DNA of 64,000 nucleotides from Clostridium amylolyticum (GTDB lineage: Bacteria > Bacillota > Clostridia > Clostridiales > Clostridiaceae): the NCBI RefSeq assembly GCF_900142075.1, contig NZ_FQZO01000003.1:536523-600522 (forward strand). Direction: 5' to 3'. Numbering within the stretch: position 1 is the stretch's first letter; each line of letters begins with the position of its first letter. Shown piece after piece: positions 16,239 through 24,167 of the stretch. The position numbers and the translations under genes were made by a program. A model generated the notes under the pieces. It did no database searches. It saw nothing but the letters and a program-made list of their open reading frames with translations, and had not been told where the DNA came from.

Positions 16239-17712
16239 ATTGAATATTTAGGAGTATCTCATTTCCTTGACTGTCTCCACCTATGGCTTTGTCAATGATA
16301 AGGTTTCCTGTGCTTATGGGCTTTATATCTAAGGAACTATAATTTATTTTTAGGAAAGGGACGTCATTTTTAATGTTATTACTTAGTATAGTTAATTTTA
16401 AAGTACCATATTCATTGGAGTCGGTGATGACTTTAACATCCTTGGATAACTGAATATTTTGTATGCTTATCTTAGAAGAATCATACAAAAGTGTTACATC
16501 TAAGGCTGTTAATTTATTTTCATTATGATCTAACACCAAGGAAGCGGAAGTATCCGTATTAAGCAGCTTTAAAGTGGTTTTTTGCTTGTTGTATTTTGAT
16601 AAATCTTTTTGAGAAAGGAACATGCTTTCATCAAAGACTTTACCTGTCCAGCTATCTGAAGGCTGGAAGTTCATAGCTTTTGCAATTATTGGCGGAATAT
16701 CTTTTTGCTTTCCTCCATCTAGGATTTTATTAGGAGCTATGGTAGGACCATAAAAAGAGATAAAAGTAGTTAAGGTCTCAGGATGTCCATTACCATGACC
16801 CGTGTCTCTTCCACCATGGTCTGTAGTAAGTATTATTAAAGTGTCCTCTAAGAGTTTTTCATCTTTCATAGCTTGAATAATGTCTTTTACATTATCATCT
16901 TTTTCGCTTAAAGCTTTATAAAACTCATCTTTAAACCATCCTTTAGTATGACCGGCATAATCTACATCGTTTAAATGAACATAAAGCATGGAAGATTCCT
17001 TTGCTTTACCGGTTTTAATATAATTTACTAGATTTTCAGTAACCTCTTTATCTGAACCACCAGAAAATTCTACCCCTATATTGCTTTCTATTATACCTTT
17101 ATTAATTCCTTCCCAATTACTAAAGGAAGCAGCCTTCCTTTGAGGAAAATTCTCCTTGACCACTTTAAAAACAGAAGGATAGGGACTATCTAGTGGATAA
17201 GGCGTGCTTTCAGCAATATCATTGGTGATTCTGTAAGGATTACTGGCTTCGTAATAGCTATAACCATGTAATGCGGCTACCCACCCTGGTGCTGAGTTGG
17301 AGGGCATATCCACCATAGAATTATGGGTTACTGCTCCTTCTTTAAAGAATTCATTAATAAAGGGTGTGTGACGAACATTATCTAAAGTTGAACTCCCGTA
17401 ATAAGGAGCTTTTTCGTAAAATGCATTGCCAGCCCCATCAATGCCTATGATTAGAGTACGCTTATAAGGAAAGAATCCTAGTTTTTTTGTTAGTTCTTTT
17501 ATAGATTTATTACTTAAAATTTTATTGCTATATCCTAAACTTAAATCACCGATACTTATTAAACCGTCTTTGTTTAGATCAAATTTATCTAGAGAAGTTT
17601 CTTGAGTATTTTCACTGGCTTTAGCTTTAATACCGTAATTTAAGGGTAAAAGTGAAGAAGCAATAAAAGTTGAAGCAGTAATTATAAAAGTAAATAAATA
17701 CTTCTTCTTCAT
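16237..17712 (-). CDS. Secreted alkaline-phosphatase-superfamily protein with dockerin-like and cohesin-like parts
   Basis: A 491-residue exported protein. MKKKYLFTFIITASTFIASS begins a signal peptide ending near KAKA. Next comes a single calcium-loop repeat, DLNKDGLISIGDLSL, like half of a type I dockerin. The type I phosphodiesterase/alkaline phosphatase domain (~70-370) has IIGIDGAGN, MPSNSAPGW with the likely Ser/Thr nucleophile region, HLNDVDYAGH, TTDHGG and GHGNGH as metal ligands. The C-terminus (~385-491) is beta-rich and cohesin-like (ALDVTLLYDSSKISI and related strands). The start is the ATG at 17712, with AAGGTGG upstream. The substrate could be a phosphodiester or phosphonate-type compound; this is not determined. 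Confidence 0.75.
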   Translation of the reverse strand: MKKKYLFTFIITASTFIASSLLPLNYGIKAKASENTQETSLDKFDLNKDGLISIGDLSLGYSNKILSNKSIKELTKKLGFFPYKRTLIIGIDGAGNAFYEKAPYYGSSTLDNVRHTPFINEFFKEGAVTHNSMVDMPSNSAPGWVAALHGYSYYEASNPYRITNDIAESTPYPLDSPYPSVFKVVKENFPQRKAASFSNWEGINKGIIESNIGVEFSGGSDKEVTENLVNYIKTGKAKESSMLYVHLNDVDYAGHTKGWFKDEFYKALSEKDDNVKDIIQAMKDEKLLEDTLIILTTDHGGRDTGHGNGHPETLTTFISFYGPTIAPNKILDGGKQKDIPPIIAKAMNFQPSDSWTGKVFDESMFLSQKDLSKYNKQKTTLKLLNTDTSASLVLDHNENKLTALDVTLLYDSSKISIQNIQLSKDVKVITDSNEYGTLKLTILSNNIKNDVPFLKINYSSLDIKPISTGNLIIDKAIGGDSQGNEILLNIQ

Positions 17713-17873
17713 AAAATACACCACCTTTTTATTATGCTTTAGCCTTAAGTTACAACAAATTAATTATTATAAGTATATATTGCCACTAAATTAAAATAAA
17801 TATGAGGGAGAGATATTTAATTTTTAATTTACTGTATGTACATAAAGAGTTTGCTTTATAATAATTTATTAAC

Positions 17874-17895
17874 AAAAAAAGCCGCCACAGGCAGC
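17874..17895 (-). terminator. Terminator of the amino-acid ABC genes
   Basis: On the minus strand GCTGCC-TGT-GGCGGC forms a short GC-rich stem, followed by seven Ts, immediately after the permease stop codon. Confidence 0.75.
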
Positions 17896-18537
17896 TTAAG
17901 AAGTAACTTTTTCAATATATTTTAATGTGGTAGTGAAAAAGGTAGTCATCATTAGATAAAAAATTGCAGCTATGAAAAATATCTCTAAAGGTCTAAAGGA
18001 AACATTGGCCATCTTTTGTGACGTACTCATAAGATCAGTCATAGCTATGGTAGAAACTAATGCGGTATCTTTTATAAGAGCTATAAATTCATTACTCACA
18101 GCCGGAATCATTCGGTTTACACATTGAGGAATTATTATATACCAAAGGGTTTGAAAGTAATTTAAACCTTCGGTTTCAGCAGCTTCCCACTGACATTTGT
18201 CTACGGATAATATAGCACCTCGTATGGCTTCAGCTACATAGGCTGAAATGTTTATGCTAAGGCCTAAAATAGCTGCAGAGTAAGAGGAAAGCCTGATATC
18301 TATTTGTGGAAGGCCAAAATATAATATGAATAATAGTATTAAAAGAGGGGTGCCCCTAAAAAACCAAGTGTAAAAGGTACCTATAATCTTAATTATTTTT
18401 ATATTACTTAGCTTCATCATAACCACTATAAAGGCCAATATTATTCCAAATATTATAGAAATAAAAGTGAGCTCAACGGTTTTAAATGCTCCATGTGCCA
18501 AAATAGGTATATATTGATTTAAAAAATTTATGTCCAT
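17896..18537 (-). CDS. Polar amino-acid ABC transporter permease
   Basis: A HisM/GlnP-type inner-membrane permease of 213 residues with about five transmembrane segments. The FRGTPLLILLFILYFGLP block and the EAAETEGLNYFQTLWYIIIP coupling loop (EAA motif) are diagnostic. CCTCC (AGGAGG on the minus strand) at 18545-18550 sets the ATG at 18537 over longer in-frame starts. It lies ~140 bp downstream of its periplasmic-type binding lipoprotein. No ATPase subunit is adjacent, so the transporter must borrow one encoded elsewhere. Confidence 0.85.
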   Translation of the reverse strand: MDINFLNQYIPILAHGAFKTVELTFISIIFGIILAFIVVMMKLSNIKIIKIIGTFYTWFFRGTPLLILLFILYFGLPQIDIRLSSYSAAILGLSINISAYVAEAIRGAILSVDKCQWEAAETEGLNYFQTLWYIIIPQCVNRMIPAVSNEFIALIKDTALVSTIAMTDLMSTSQKMANVSFRPLEIFFIAAIFYLMMTTFFTTTLKYIEKVTS

Positions 18538-18676
18538 GGGAAATCCTCCTGTAGTAATTAAATGTTTAATCATAATCACCAAATATTATCAATTCATTCT
18601 AAAAACAATGCCTTGCGCAAAGCATCATATCTAAAAGCCCTTTACTTTTTACTTCTTACTTATTACCTATTACCTC

Positions 18677-19465
18677 TTACTTATTATTAGTTATATCTTC
18701 ACCAAACCACTTTTCTGATATTTTTGCTAAGGTTCCATCTTGTTTAAGTTCTTGTATAGCTTTATCTAATTGTTCTTTCATGGCTGAATCATCTTTCCTA
18801 ATACCAATAGCTACTGGTTCTTTACTTAATTCTTTTTCTGCTACTTTAAACTTACTTCCTTGTTCCTTTAAATAATATCTTGCCACTAGCTCGTCTATAA
18901 CTACAGCATCTATTCTTCCTATGCCCAGGTCATTAATAGCATCCATATTATTTTTATATTCTTTTACTTCCTTAAAGGTATTTTTTATTGGTTCCATAGC
19001 ATGTTCGCTAGTGCTGCCAAGCTGAACTCCTACTACTTTACCCTTTAAATCTTCTGGAGAGTTAATTTTACTATCTCCTTTTATTACTATTACTTGCTTT
19101 TCCATAATATAAGGCACAGTAAAGTTTATTTGCTTTTGCCTTTCTTCTGTAACACTCATGGCTGATATAACCACATCAAATTTTTTGCTTTGAAGTCCTG
19201 GTATTATACCATCCCAGTTATAAGGCATAAAATCAAACTTTTTATTTATTTTTTTCTCTATTTCTTTTGCCATGTCTATATCGAAACCTTGAAGTTCATT
19301 AGAATTGCTTCTAAAACCCATAGGAGGAAAAGAATCGTCTAGTCCTACTAATATTTTATCTGAATTTGAGTTACTAACTTTGTTGCTTGTCCCACATGCT
19401 GCAAGACCCAAAGAGCTAGTTACTAATAATGTTATGGCTATTTTTTTCAATACATTTATTTTCAT
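18677..19465 (-). CDS. Amino-acid ABC transporter substrate-binding lipoprotein
   Basis: SBP family 3 protein, ~262 residues. The lipobox is SSLGLAAC, giving an acylated Cys near residue 24. The mature protein begins with ILVGLDDSFPPMGFRSNSNE and continues with GFDIDMAKEI, FDVVISAMSVTEERQK and GVQLGSTSEHA, all typical of the polar amino-acid binding family (Gln/His/Cys/Arg type). The ligand cannot be assigned. AGGGGA at 19474-19479 fits the ATG at 19465. A near-consensus promoter lies just upstream. The 18,600-18,676 spacer has a run of TTACTT/TTACCT repeats. Confidence 0.87.
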   Translation of the reverse strand: MKINVLKKIAITLLVTSSLGLAACGTSNKVSNSNSDKILVGLDDSFPPMGFRSNSNELQGFDIDMAKEIEKKINKKFDFMPYNWDGIIPGLQSKKFDVVISAMSVTEERQKQINFTVPYIMEKQVIVIKGDSKINSPEDLKGKVVGVQLGSTSEHAMEPIKNTFKEVKEYKNNMDAINDLGIGRIDAVVIDELVARYYLKEQGSKFKVAEKELSKEPVAIGIRKDDSAMKEQLDKAIQELKQDGTLAKISEKWFGEDITNNK

Positions 19466-19497
19466 TTTCAAAATCCCCTTTTCATTAAGCTAAAATT

Positions 19498-19526
19498 ATT
19501 ATACTTTATCATTTTAAAGTTGTAAA
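19498..19526 (-). promoter_or_regulatory. Promoter of the amino-acid ABC genes
   Basis: On the minus strand TTTACA (19521-19526) and TATAAT (19498-19503) are separated by 17 bp. It is divergent from the promoter at 19548-19576. Confidence 0.7.
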
Positions 19527-19547
19527 GCAGTAAAATAAAATAAAAAC

Positions 19548-19576
19548 TTTACAATGCAACAATGTTATGTTATATT
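19548..19576 (+). promoter_or_regulatory. Promoter of the yhbD-like/bactofilin genes
   Basis: TTTACA (19548-19553), 17-bp spacer and TATATT (19571-19576), preceded by TG as an extended -10. It is followed 10 bp later by the GGAGG of the first gene, so the leader is very short. Confidence 0.7.
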
Positions 19577-19596
19577 GTTTTTAAAGGAGGATGAAA

Positions 19597-20223
19597 ATGG
19601 AAGAAGAATTAATTTCAAAAAAAGATTTACTAATAGAGACTGATATTTCTTATGGTCAATTATATAGATGGAAGAGGAAAAACATTATACCTGAAGAATG
19701 GTTTATTAAAAAAGCTAGTTTTACTGGTCAAGAAACCTACTTTCCACGAGAAAAAATTTTGGAAAGAATTCAAAAGATAAAAGACTTAAAGGATAATTTA
19801 TCCTTAGATGAGCTTGCAGAACAGTTTTCCTTAAAACCTACTGCTCTCAGATTACATAGAGATAAATTACTGGAGAAAAACATTGTTACGGACACTGTTC
19901 TAGATATTTATGAAAGCTTATTTGAAAAAATAGAAATGTACGATTTTTCGGCTATGCTTAAAGTGTTTATATTTAATATTATTTTGAAAACTGGCAAAAT
20001 AAGCGTAGAAGAGGCTTCAAGGATAATTACAAACTATAATATCCTTCATGAAGCTAATAATGAAAAGTTATTTAAAATACTTTACTTGAGAAAATATGGA
20101 ATAGGAACATGCTTATTTGGGGTTTTACCTTGTGAGTTTTATCCTGAGCAGGAAGCTAAAATAGTTTTAAACATTGATATTCCAGATATGATAGAAGAAT
20201 TAAAAATTAAAATTAATGAATAG
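19597..20223 (+). CDS. YhbD-like DUF4004 protein with MerR-type HTH
   Basis: A 208-residue protein. It begins with ISKKDLLIETDISYGQLYRWKRKNIIPEEWF, a MerR-like winged-helix segment typical of DUF4004 (B. subtilis YhbD). The second half is helical and unrelated to known enzymes. An ATG at 19591 lies directly on the ribosome-binding site; ATG at 19597 is correctly spaced. It is 11 bp before the bactofilin gene, the same pairing as the yhbD-yhbE-yhbF genes of Bacillus, although only one bactofilin gene is present here. The function may be regulatory for the bactofilin operon, which is inference. Confidence 0.75.
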   Translation: MEEELISKKDLLIETDISYGQLYRWKRKNIIPEEWFIKKASFTGQETYFPREKILERIQKIKDLKDNLSLDELAEQFSLKPTALRLHRDKLLEKNIVTDTVLDIYESLFEKIEMYDFSAMLKVFIFNIILKTGKISVEEASRIITNYNILHEANNEKLFKILYLRKYGIGTCLFGVLPCEFYPEQEAKIVLNIDIPDMIEELKIKINE

Positions 20224-20234
20224 GAGGATAATTT

Positions 20235-21035
20235 ATGGATTCAAATAACTTTGCAGATAGAGGAGATTTAAAGATTTCTGGTTCAGGTTCCGCAGGAGGT
20301 GGAAATTATAATTCAATAAAAATTAGTGGCTCCGGTAGTATAAAGGGCGATATTAATTGCAGGGAAATGATAATTAGCGGATCAGGCAAGGTAGATGGAA
20401 ATGTAGAAGCTTTAAATATAAAATTTAGTGGTTCAGGAAAAATTAATGGTAATGTTAGTAGTGATGAAATTAAGGTGAGTGGAAGCGGAAACTTTAAAGG
20501 GAAAGTAGAGGCAAATTCCATGGCAGTATCTGGAGACACAGCTATAGAGGAAGGTGTAAAGGCAGAGAATTTAGCTATATCAGGTAGTTTTAGGGTTAAT
20601 AAAAAGATTGAAGGTGGCACTTTAAAGCTTAGAGGAGAATTATCTTCAGAAAGCTGCGAAGTTGAAAACTTTGATTCAGAAGGTTCTTTTAGGATATCCT
20701 CACTTTTAAGTGCAGACAATATATTAATTAGTCTCATAGGAAGATGTGAAGCCAAGGAGATTGGTGGAGAAGCTATTAGTGTAAGAAAAGGATATTCCAA
20801 AAGAGGAATTCTACAGAATATATTTGGAGCTATATTTGACCCTGATGGTATTTTAATTGCAGAGGTGATAGAAGGAGATGAAATTTATTTAGAAAATACC
20901 AAGGCTAAGTTTGTAAGAGGCTCTAGAGTTACCATAGGTTTTGGCTGTGATATCGATAATGTAGAATATAAAGAAAGTATCCAGGTAGATGAGAAAAGTA
21001 ATGTAAAGAATAGGTGCCAAGTAGGTGACAAGTAA
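20235..21035 (+). CDS. Bactofilin (polymer-forming cytoskeletal protein)
   Basis: A 266-residue protein composed largely of short Gly/Ser beta-helix repeats such as LKISGSGSAGGGNYNSIKIS, IISGSGKVDGNVEALNIKFS and IKVSGSGNFKGKVEANSMAV, extending to ~residue 150. This is the right-handed beta-helix pattern of bactofilins (YhbE/YhbF type). The C-terminal ~90 residues are less repetitive. It should form filaments independent of nucleotides. It is co-transcribed with the yhbD-like gene. Confidence 0.82.
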   Translation: MDSNNFADRGDLKISGSGSAGGGNYNSIKISGSGSIKGDINCREMIISGSGKVDGNVEALNIKFSGSGKINGNVSSDEIKVSGSGNFKGKVEANSMAVSGDTAIEEGVKAENLAISGSFRVNKKIEGGTLKLRGELSSESCEVENFDSEGSFRISSLLSADNILISLIGRCEAKEIGGEAISVRKGYSKRGILQNIFGAIFDPDGILIAEVIEGDEIYLENTKAKFVRGSRVTIGFGCDIDNVEYKESIQVDEKSNVKNRCQVGDK

Positions 21036-21140
21036 TAAGATAGGTAAGGATGCAGAATTTTAATTGGTATATGAATCTTGTATAGTAAGTTAGTAACAAT
21101 ATAGTATAAATTAAGAGTCAATATAAAAGTTAATAAATTG

Positions 21141-21187
21141 AAAAAGCATTTTTTGCACTTATATATAATTGTAAAAAATGCTTTTTA
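21141..21187 (+). terminator. Terminator after the bactofilin gene
   Basis: AAAAAGCATTTTTT and AAAAAATGCTTTTT form a 14-bp AT-rich stem followed by ATT. The rest of the 21,036-21,377 spacer is very AT-rich; I see nothing else in it. Confidence 0.7.
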
Positions 21188-21377
21188 TTATTAAAATTGC
21201 ATGAATAATTATACCTATTGTTTACAATTTATAACGAATAAATTGAATTAAATATAAAAAGTTAACTATAATAGTCATTTTTATATAATATTTTCATAAT
21301 TTTATAAATTTGTTTGTTGATATTCACTAATAATTATGCAATAATAAATTCAGTTTTTATTAGAAGGGTGATGTGAA

Positions 21378-22793
21378 ATGACAAAAGATAATGTAAAGAA
21401 GAAGTTTCAGGTACCTCATACCTTTGCTATTATTTTTACTATACTTATTATTGTAGCTGTTTCCACTTGGCTTATTCCAGGTGGGGAGTATGAGAGAGTT
21501 AAAAATGCCCAGGGTAAAACAGTGGTAGTAGCTGATTCTTTTAAATATGTGGAAAGTTCTCCAAGAAATGTTGGACAGCTTTTTATGGCTCCCTTAAAAG
21601 GTTTTGCCTCTAAAGCAGATGTGGCAGGATTTATTCTTATTGTAGGAGGAGCTTTTGCCATAATTCAAAGCACTAATGCTATAAATGCCGGCATAATGAG
21701 GGTGGTAAAAGCATTAAAAGGCAAAGAGATACTTTTAATCCCTATAGTGGTAACATTATTTTCTGTAGGTGGGGCTGTTATAGGCATGGCAGAGGAGACT
21801 ATACCTTTTGCTGCTATATTCGTACCCCTTGCATTAGCCTTAGGATATGATTCTATAACGGGTATGGCTATGTCCTTTGTGGGAGCTACAGTGGGATTTT
21901 CAGCAGCTATGTTAAATCCCTTTACAGTAGGTATTGCTAAAGGAATAGCGGAAACACCCATAAGGGCTGGAATTACTTATAGAACTATAGTATGGGTTGT
22001 TTTTACCCTCTGCACTATATTCTATCTTATGCATTATGCTAATAAAGTTAAAAAGAACCCTGAAAGCAGCATACTTTATGAGCATGATTTAAAAAGAAAA
22101 GAAGAGTTAAATCTTTTAGGTAATAATGAGGTAAATATTGAATTTACTTTAAGACATAAGATTATTTTATTTACTCTACTAGGGGGATTTGCCCTTATAA
22201 TATTTGGAGTTTTAAAATATGAATGGTATATAAATGAAATAGCAGCGGTATTTTTAGCAATGGGAATTATATCAGGCTTCTTAGGAAAAATGAAAGTTAA
22301 TGACATAGTAGAAAGTTTTACTAATGGTGCTAAAGATCTTATTGGAGCAGCCTTGGTGGTAGGGCTTGCCAATGCCATCGTTATATTATGTAATGAAGCT
22401 AAAATAATGGACACAATTTTATATAGCTTAGCTAAAGTTATTGAACCACTTCCTAATTTATTGTCCGGATATGCTATGTTAGTGGTGCAATCTATCATTA
22501 ACTTTTTCGTAGGTTCAGGAACTGGACAAGCTGCTTTAACCATACCTATTATGTACCCCTTAGGTGAACTTGTAGGTATAAACAGAGAAACTACCATACT
22601 GATATATCAATTTGGTAATGGCTTTACAGATCTTATATTCCCAACATCAGGTACCTTAATGGCAACCTTAGGGCTAGCTAAAATACCTTATGATCAATGG
22701 ATGAAATGGGTAATTAGAGTGGTAATAGCATTATTCGTACTTCAGCTTATTATGATTACACCAGCTATACTATTCCCAGCATTACTGAATTAA
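21378..22793 (+). CDS. YfcC-family basic amino acid / dicarboxylate permease-like membrane protein
   Basis: A polytopic membrane protein of 471 residues, about twelve hydrophobic segments. VPHTFAIIFTILIIVAVSTW, the periplasmic-type LIPGGEYER and SVGGAVIGMAEETIPFAAIF are signatures of the YfcC/DUF401-like C4-dicarboxylate anaerobic carrier relatives. GSGTGQAALTIPIMYPLGEL is the second conserved pore block. The substrate is not established. A short palindrome follows, then an M20 peptidase with which it may cooperate (uptake and hydrolysis of acylated amino acids or dipeptides), a pairing that is inference. Confidence 0.75.
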   Translation: MTKDNVKKKFQVPHTFAIIFTILIIVAVSTWLIPGGEYERVKNAQGKTVVVADSFKYVESSPRNVGQLFMAPLKGFASKADVAGFILIVGGAFAIIQSTNAINAGIMRVVKALKGKEILLIPIVVTLFSVGGAVIGMAEETIPFAAIFVPLALALGYDSITGMAMSFVGATVGFSAAMLNPFTVGIAKGIAETPIRAGITYRTIVWVVFTLCTIFYLMHYANKVKKNPESSILYEHDLKRKEELNLLGNNEVNIEFTLRHKIILFTLLGGFALIIFGVLKYEWYINEIAAVFLAMGIISGFLGKMKVNDIVESFTNGAKDLIGAALVVGLANAIVILCNEAKIMDTILYSLAKVIEPLPNLLSGYAMLVVQSIINFFVGSGTGQAALTIPIMYPLGELVGINRETTILIYQFGNGFTDLIFPTSGTLMATLGLAKIPYDQWMKWVIRVVIALFVLQLIMITPAILFPALLN

Positions 22794-22804
22794 TAAATGA
22801 AGAG

Positions 22805-22837
22805 GGTGCCAGGCAGGTGTGACAAGCGACTGGCACC
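22805..22837. repeat. GGTGCCAG palindrome between permease and peptidase
   Basis: GGTGCCAG and CTGGCACC are exact inverted copies around a 17-nt loop, without a T-run. Similar GGTGCC...GGCACC palindromes are common between clostridial genes. It may be a dispersed palindrome or a processing hairpin. Confidence 0.5.
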
Positions 22838-22889
22838 ATAGCAAAGAAAGGAAGTGAAGAGGTTCTGAGGATATTCAGGACTTTGAAAT

Positions 22890-24002
22890 ATGGAATTAAA
22901 AGAAATAATACAAAGTAAACTGGAAGATATAAAACAAATAAGAAGAACTCTTCATGAAAATGCAGAAGTTGCTCATGAGGAATTTAAAACTCAGAAGATA
23001 ATAATGGACACTTTAGATAAATTAGAAATAAAGAATTTCAAATGCGCAGACACAGGCGTTATAGGCATAATCAATGAAAGTGAGGAATGTATAGCAGTAA
23101 GAGCAGATATGGACGCTCTCCCTGTAAATGGTGTAAGCCATGCTTGTGGACATGATTATCATATGTCCGTAGCCTTAGGTTCAGCTATGGTGCTAAAGGA
23201 ACTTGGATATGATAAATGTGTAAAGTTCTTATTTCAACCTGCTGAAGAGGCAGATGGAGGAGCGCTTCCTATGATAAAGGAAGATGCTCTTAAGAATCCT
23301 GAAGTAAAGTCAATAATAGGATATCATGTATGGCCTGAGCTTCCTGTAGGAAAAATAGAAGCTGAAGGTGGTCCTTCCATGGGTTCCGTGGATGACTTTC
23401 ATATAACTGTTAAAGGAATTGGTGGACACGCTGCCATGCCACAGCACTGCAAAAACCCCATACTTCCAGCCATAGATATAATTCAAAGCGTTAATATTAA
23501 GTCAAGAAATGAAATAGATCCATTAAATTCCCACATAATAACCTTTGCAGCTATAAGCGGAGGAACTGCCAGCAACGTTATTACAGACAAGGTGGTTTTA
23601 AAGGGAACGGTGAGAACCTTTGATAATGCTTTAAGATACAAGCTTGCTGAAATGATAAAGGAAACTTCTAAGCTTTGCGCTGAAAAATATAGTTGTGAAG
23701 CACAGATAGATTATTTCTTTGAATATCCACCTTTAATCAGTGATTATAAACTATCAGAAAAATTTGTAGCGGAAACTAAAAATATATTAGGAGAAGAAAA
23801 CGTACTTCCTATAACAAAGACCTTTGCTGGGGAAGATTTTGCCTTCTTTGCTGAAGAAGTACCTTCGGTACACTTTAGACTTGGTATTGCTAGTGGAGAA
23901 AAGGGAATGCATCCTCTTCACTCACCTCATTTTGACGCAGATGAAGAAGCTTTATTCTACGGAATCTATACAGTAACCAATTTTATATTATCACAAAAAT
24001 AA
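22890..24002 (+). CDS. M20-family amidohydrolase / aminoacylase
   Basis: A 370-residue metal-dependent hydrolase. It has AVRADMDALPV, HACGHDYHMSVALG, FQPAEEADGGALPMI, HVWPELPVGK and the dimerisation-domain block GIGGHAAMPQH, matching the IAA-amino acid hydrolase/hippurate hydrolase branch (M20D). It removes an acyl group from an N-acyl amino acid, or cleaves a dipeptide. The ribosome-binding site is poor, but the N-terminus KEIIQSKLEDIKQIRRTLHENAEVAHEEF aligns as in the family. A long perfect inverted repeat follows 7 bp after the stop. Confidence 0.87.
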   Translation: MELKEIIQSKLEDIKQIRRTLHENAEVAHEEFKTQKIIMDTLDKLEIKNFKCADTGVIGIINESEECIAVRADMDALPVNGVSHACGHDYHMSVALGSAMVLKELGYDKCVKFLFQPAEEADGGALPMIKEDALKNPEVKSIIGYHVWPELPVGKIEAEGGPSMGSVDDFHITVKGIGGHAAMPQHCKNPILPAIDIIQSVNIKSRNEIDPLNSHIITFAAISGGTASNVITDKVVLKGTVRTFDNALRYKLAEMIKETSKLCAEKYSCEAQIDYFFEYPPLISDYKLSEKFVAETKNILGEENVLPITKTFAGEDFAFFAEEVPSVHFRLGIASGEKGMHPLHSPHFDADEEALFYGIYTVTNFILSQK

Positions 24003-24008
24003 AATGGT

Positions 24009-24076
24009 AATTAATGTTATCGCCCCTGGGGTGCTTCCAGTAAAAAGGAAGCACCCCAGGGGCGATAACATTAATT
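24009..24076. repeat. Perfect 30-bp inverted repeat
   Basis: Two 30-nt arms (24009-24038 and 24047-24076) are exact reverse complements around an 8-nt AGTAAAAA loop. Each arm holds CGCCCCTGGGGTGC. It is far longer than usual terminators and lacks a T-run (next bases GGAATTG). It lies between the M20 gene and glmM. Confidence 0.95.
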
Positions 24077-24167
24077 GGAATTGTTTCACGTTGTGCAATA
24101 TAAGAAATTATAATATAATTGTTTTGTATATTTTAATTAAATCTTGAAGTTAAGAGAGGTAATAATC

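Noticed and set aside
18630..18676. TTACTT/TTACCT-rich tract as a possible CRISPR or regulatory repeat
   Set aside because: Units are 6-8 bp, irregular and without spacers. It looks like simple-sequence drift between two co-transcribed genes.
20306..20800. 164-codon minus-strand frame inside the bactofilin gene
   Set aside because: A shadow of the Gly/Ser-repeat coding sequence; the repetitive translation mirrors the bactofilin repeats.
22805..22837. Considered as a terminator
   Set aside because: The stem is only 8 bp with a 17-nt loop and no T-run, so it is listed as a palindrome instead.
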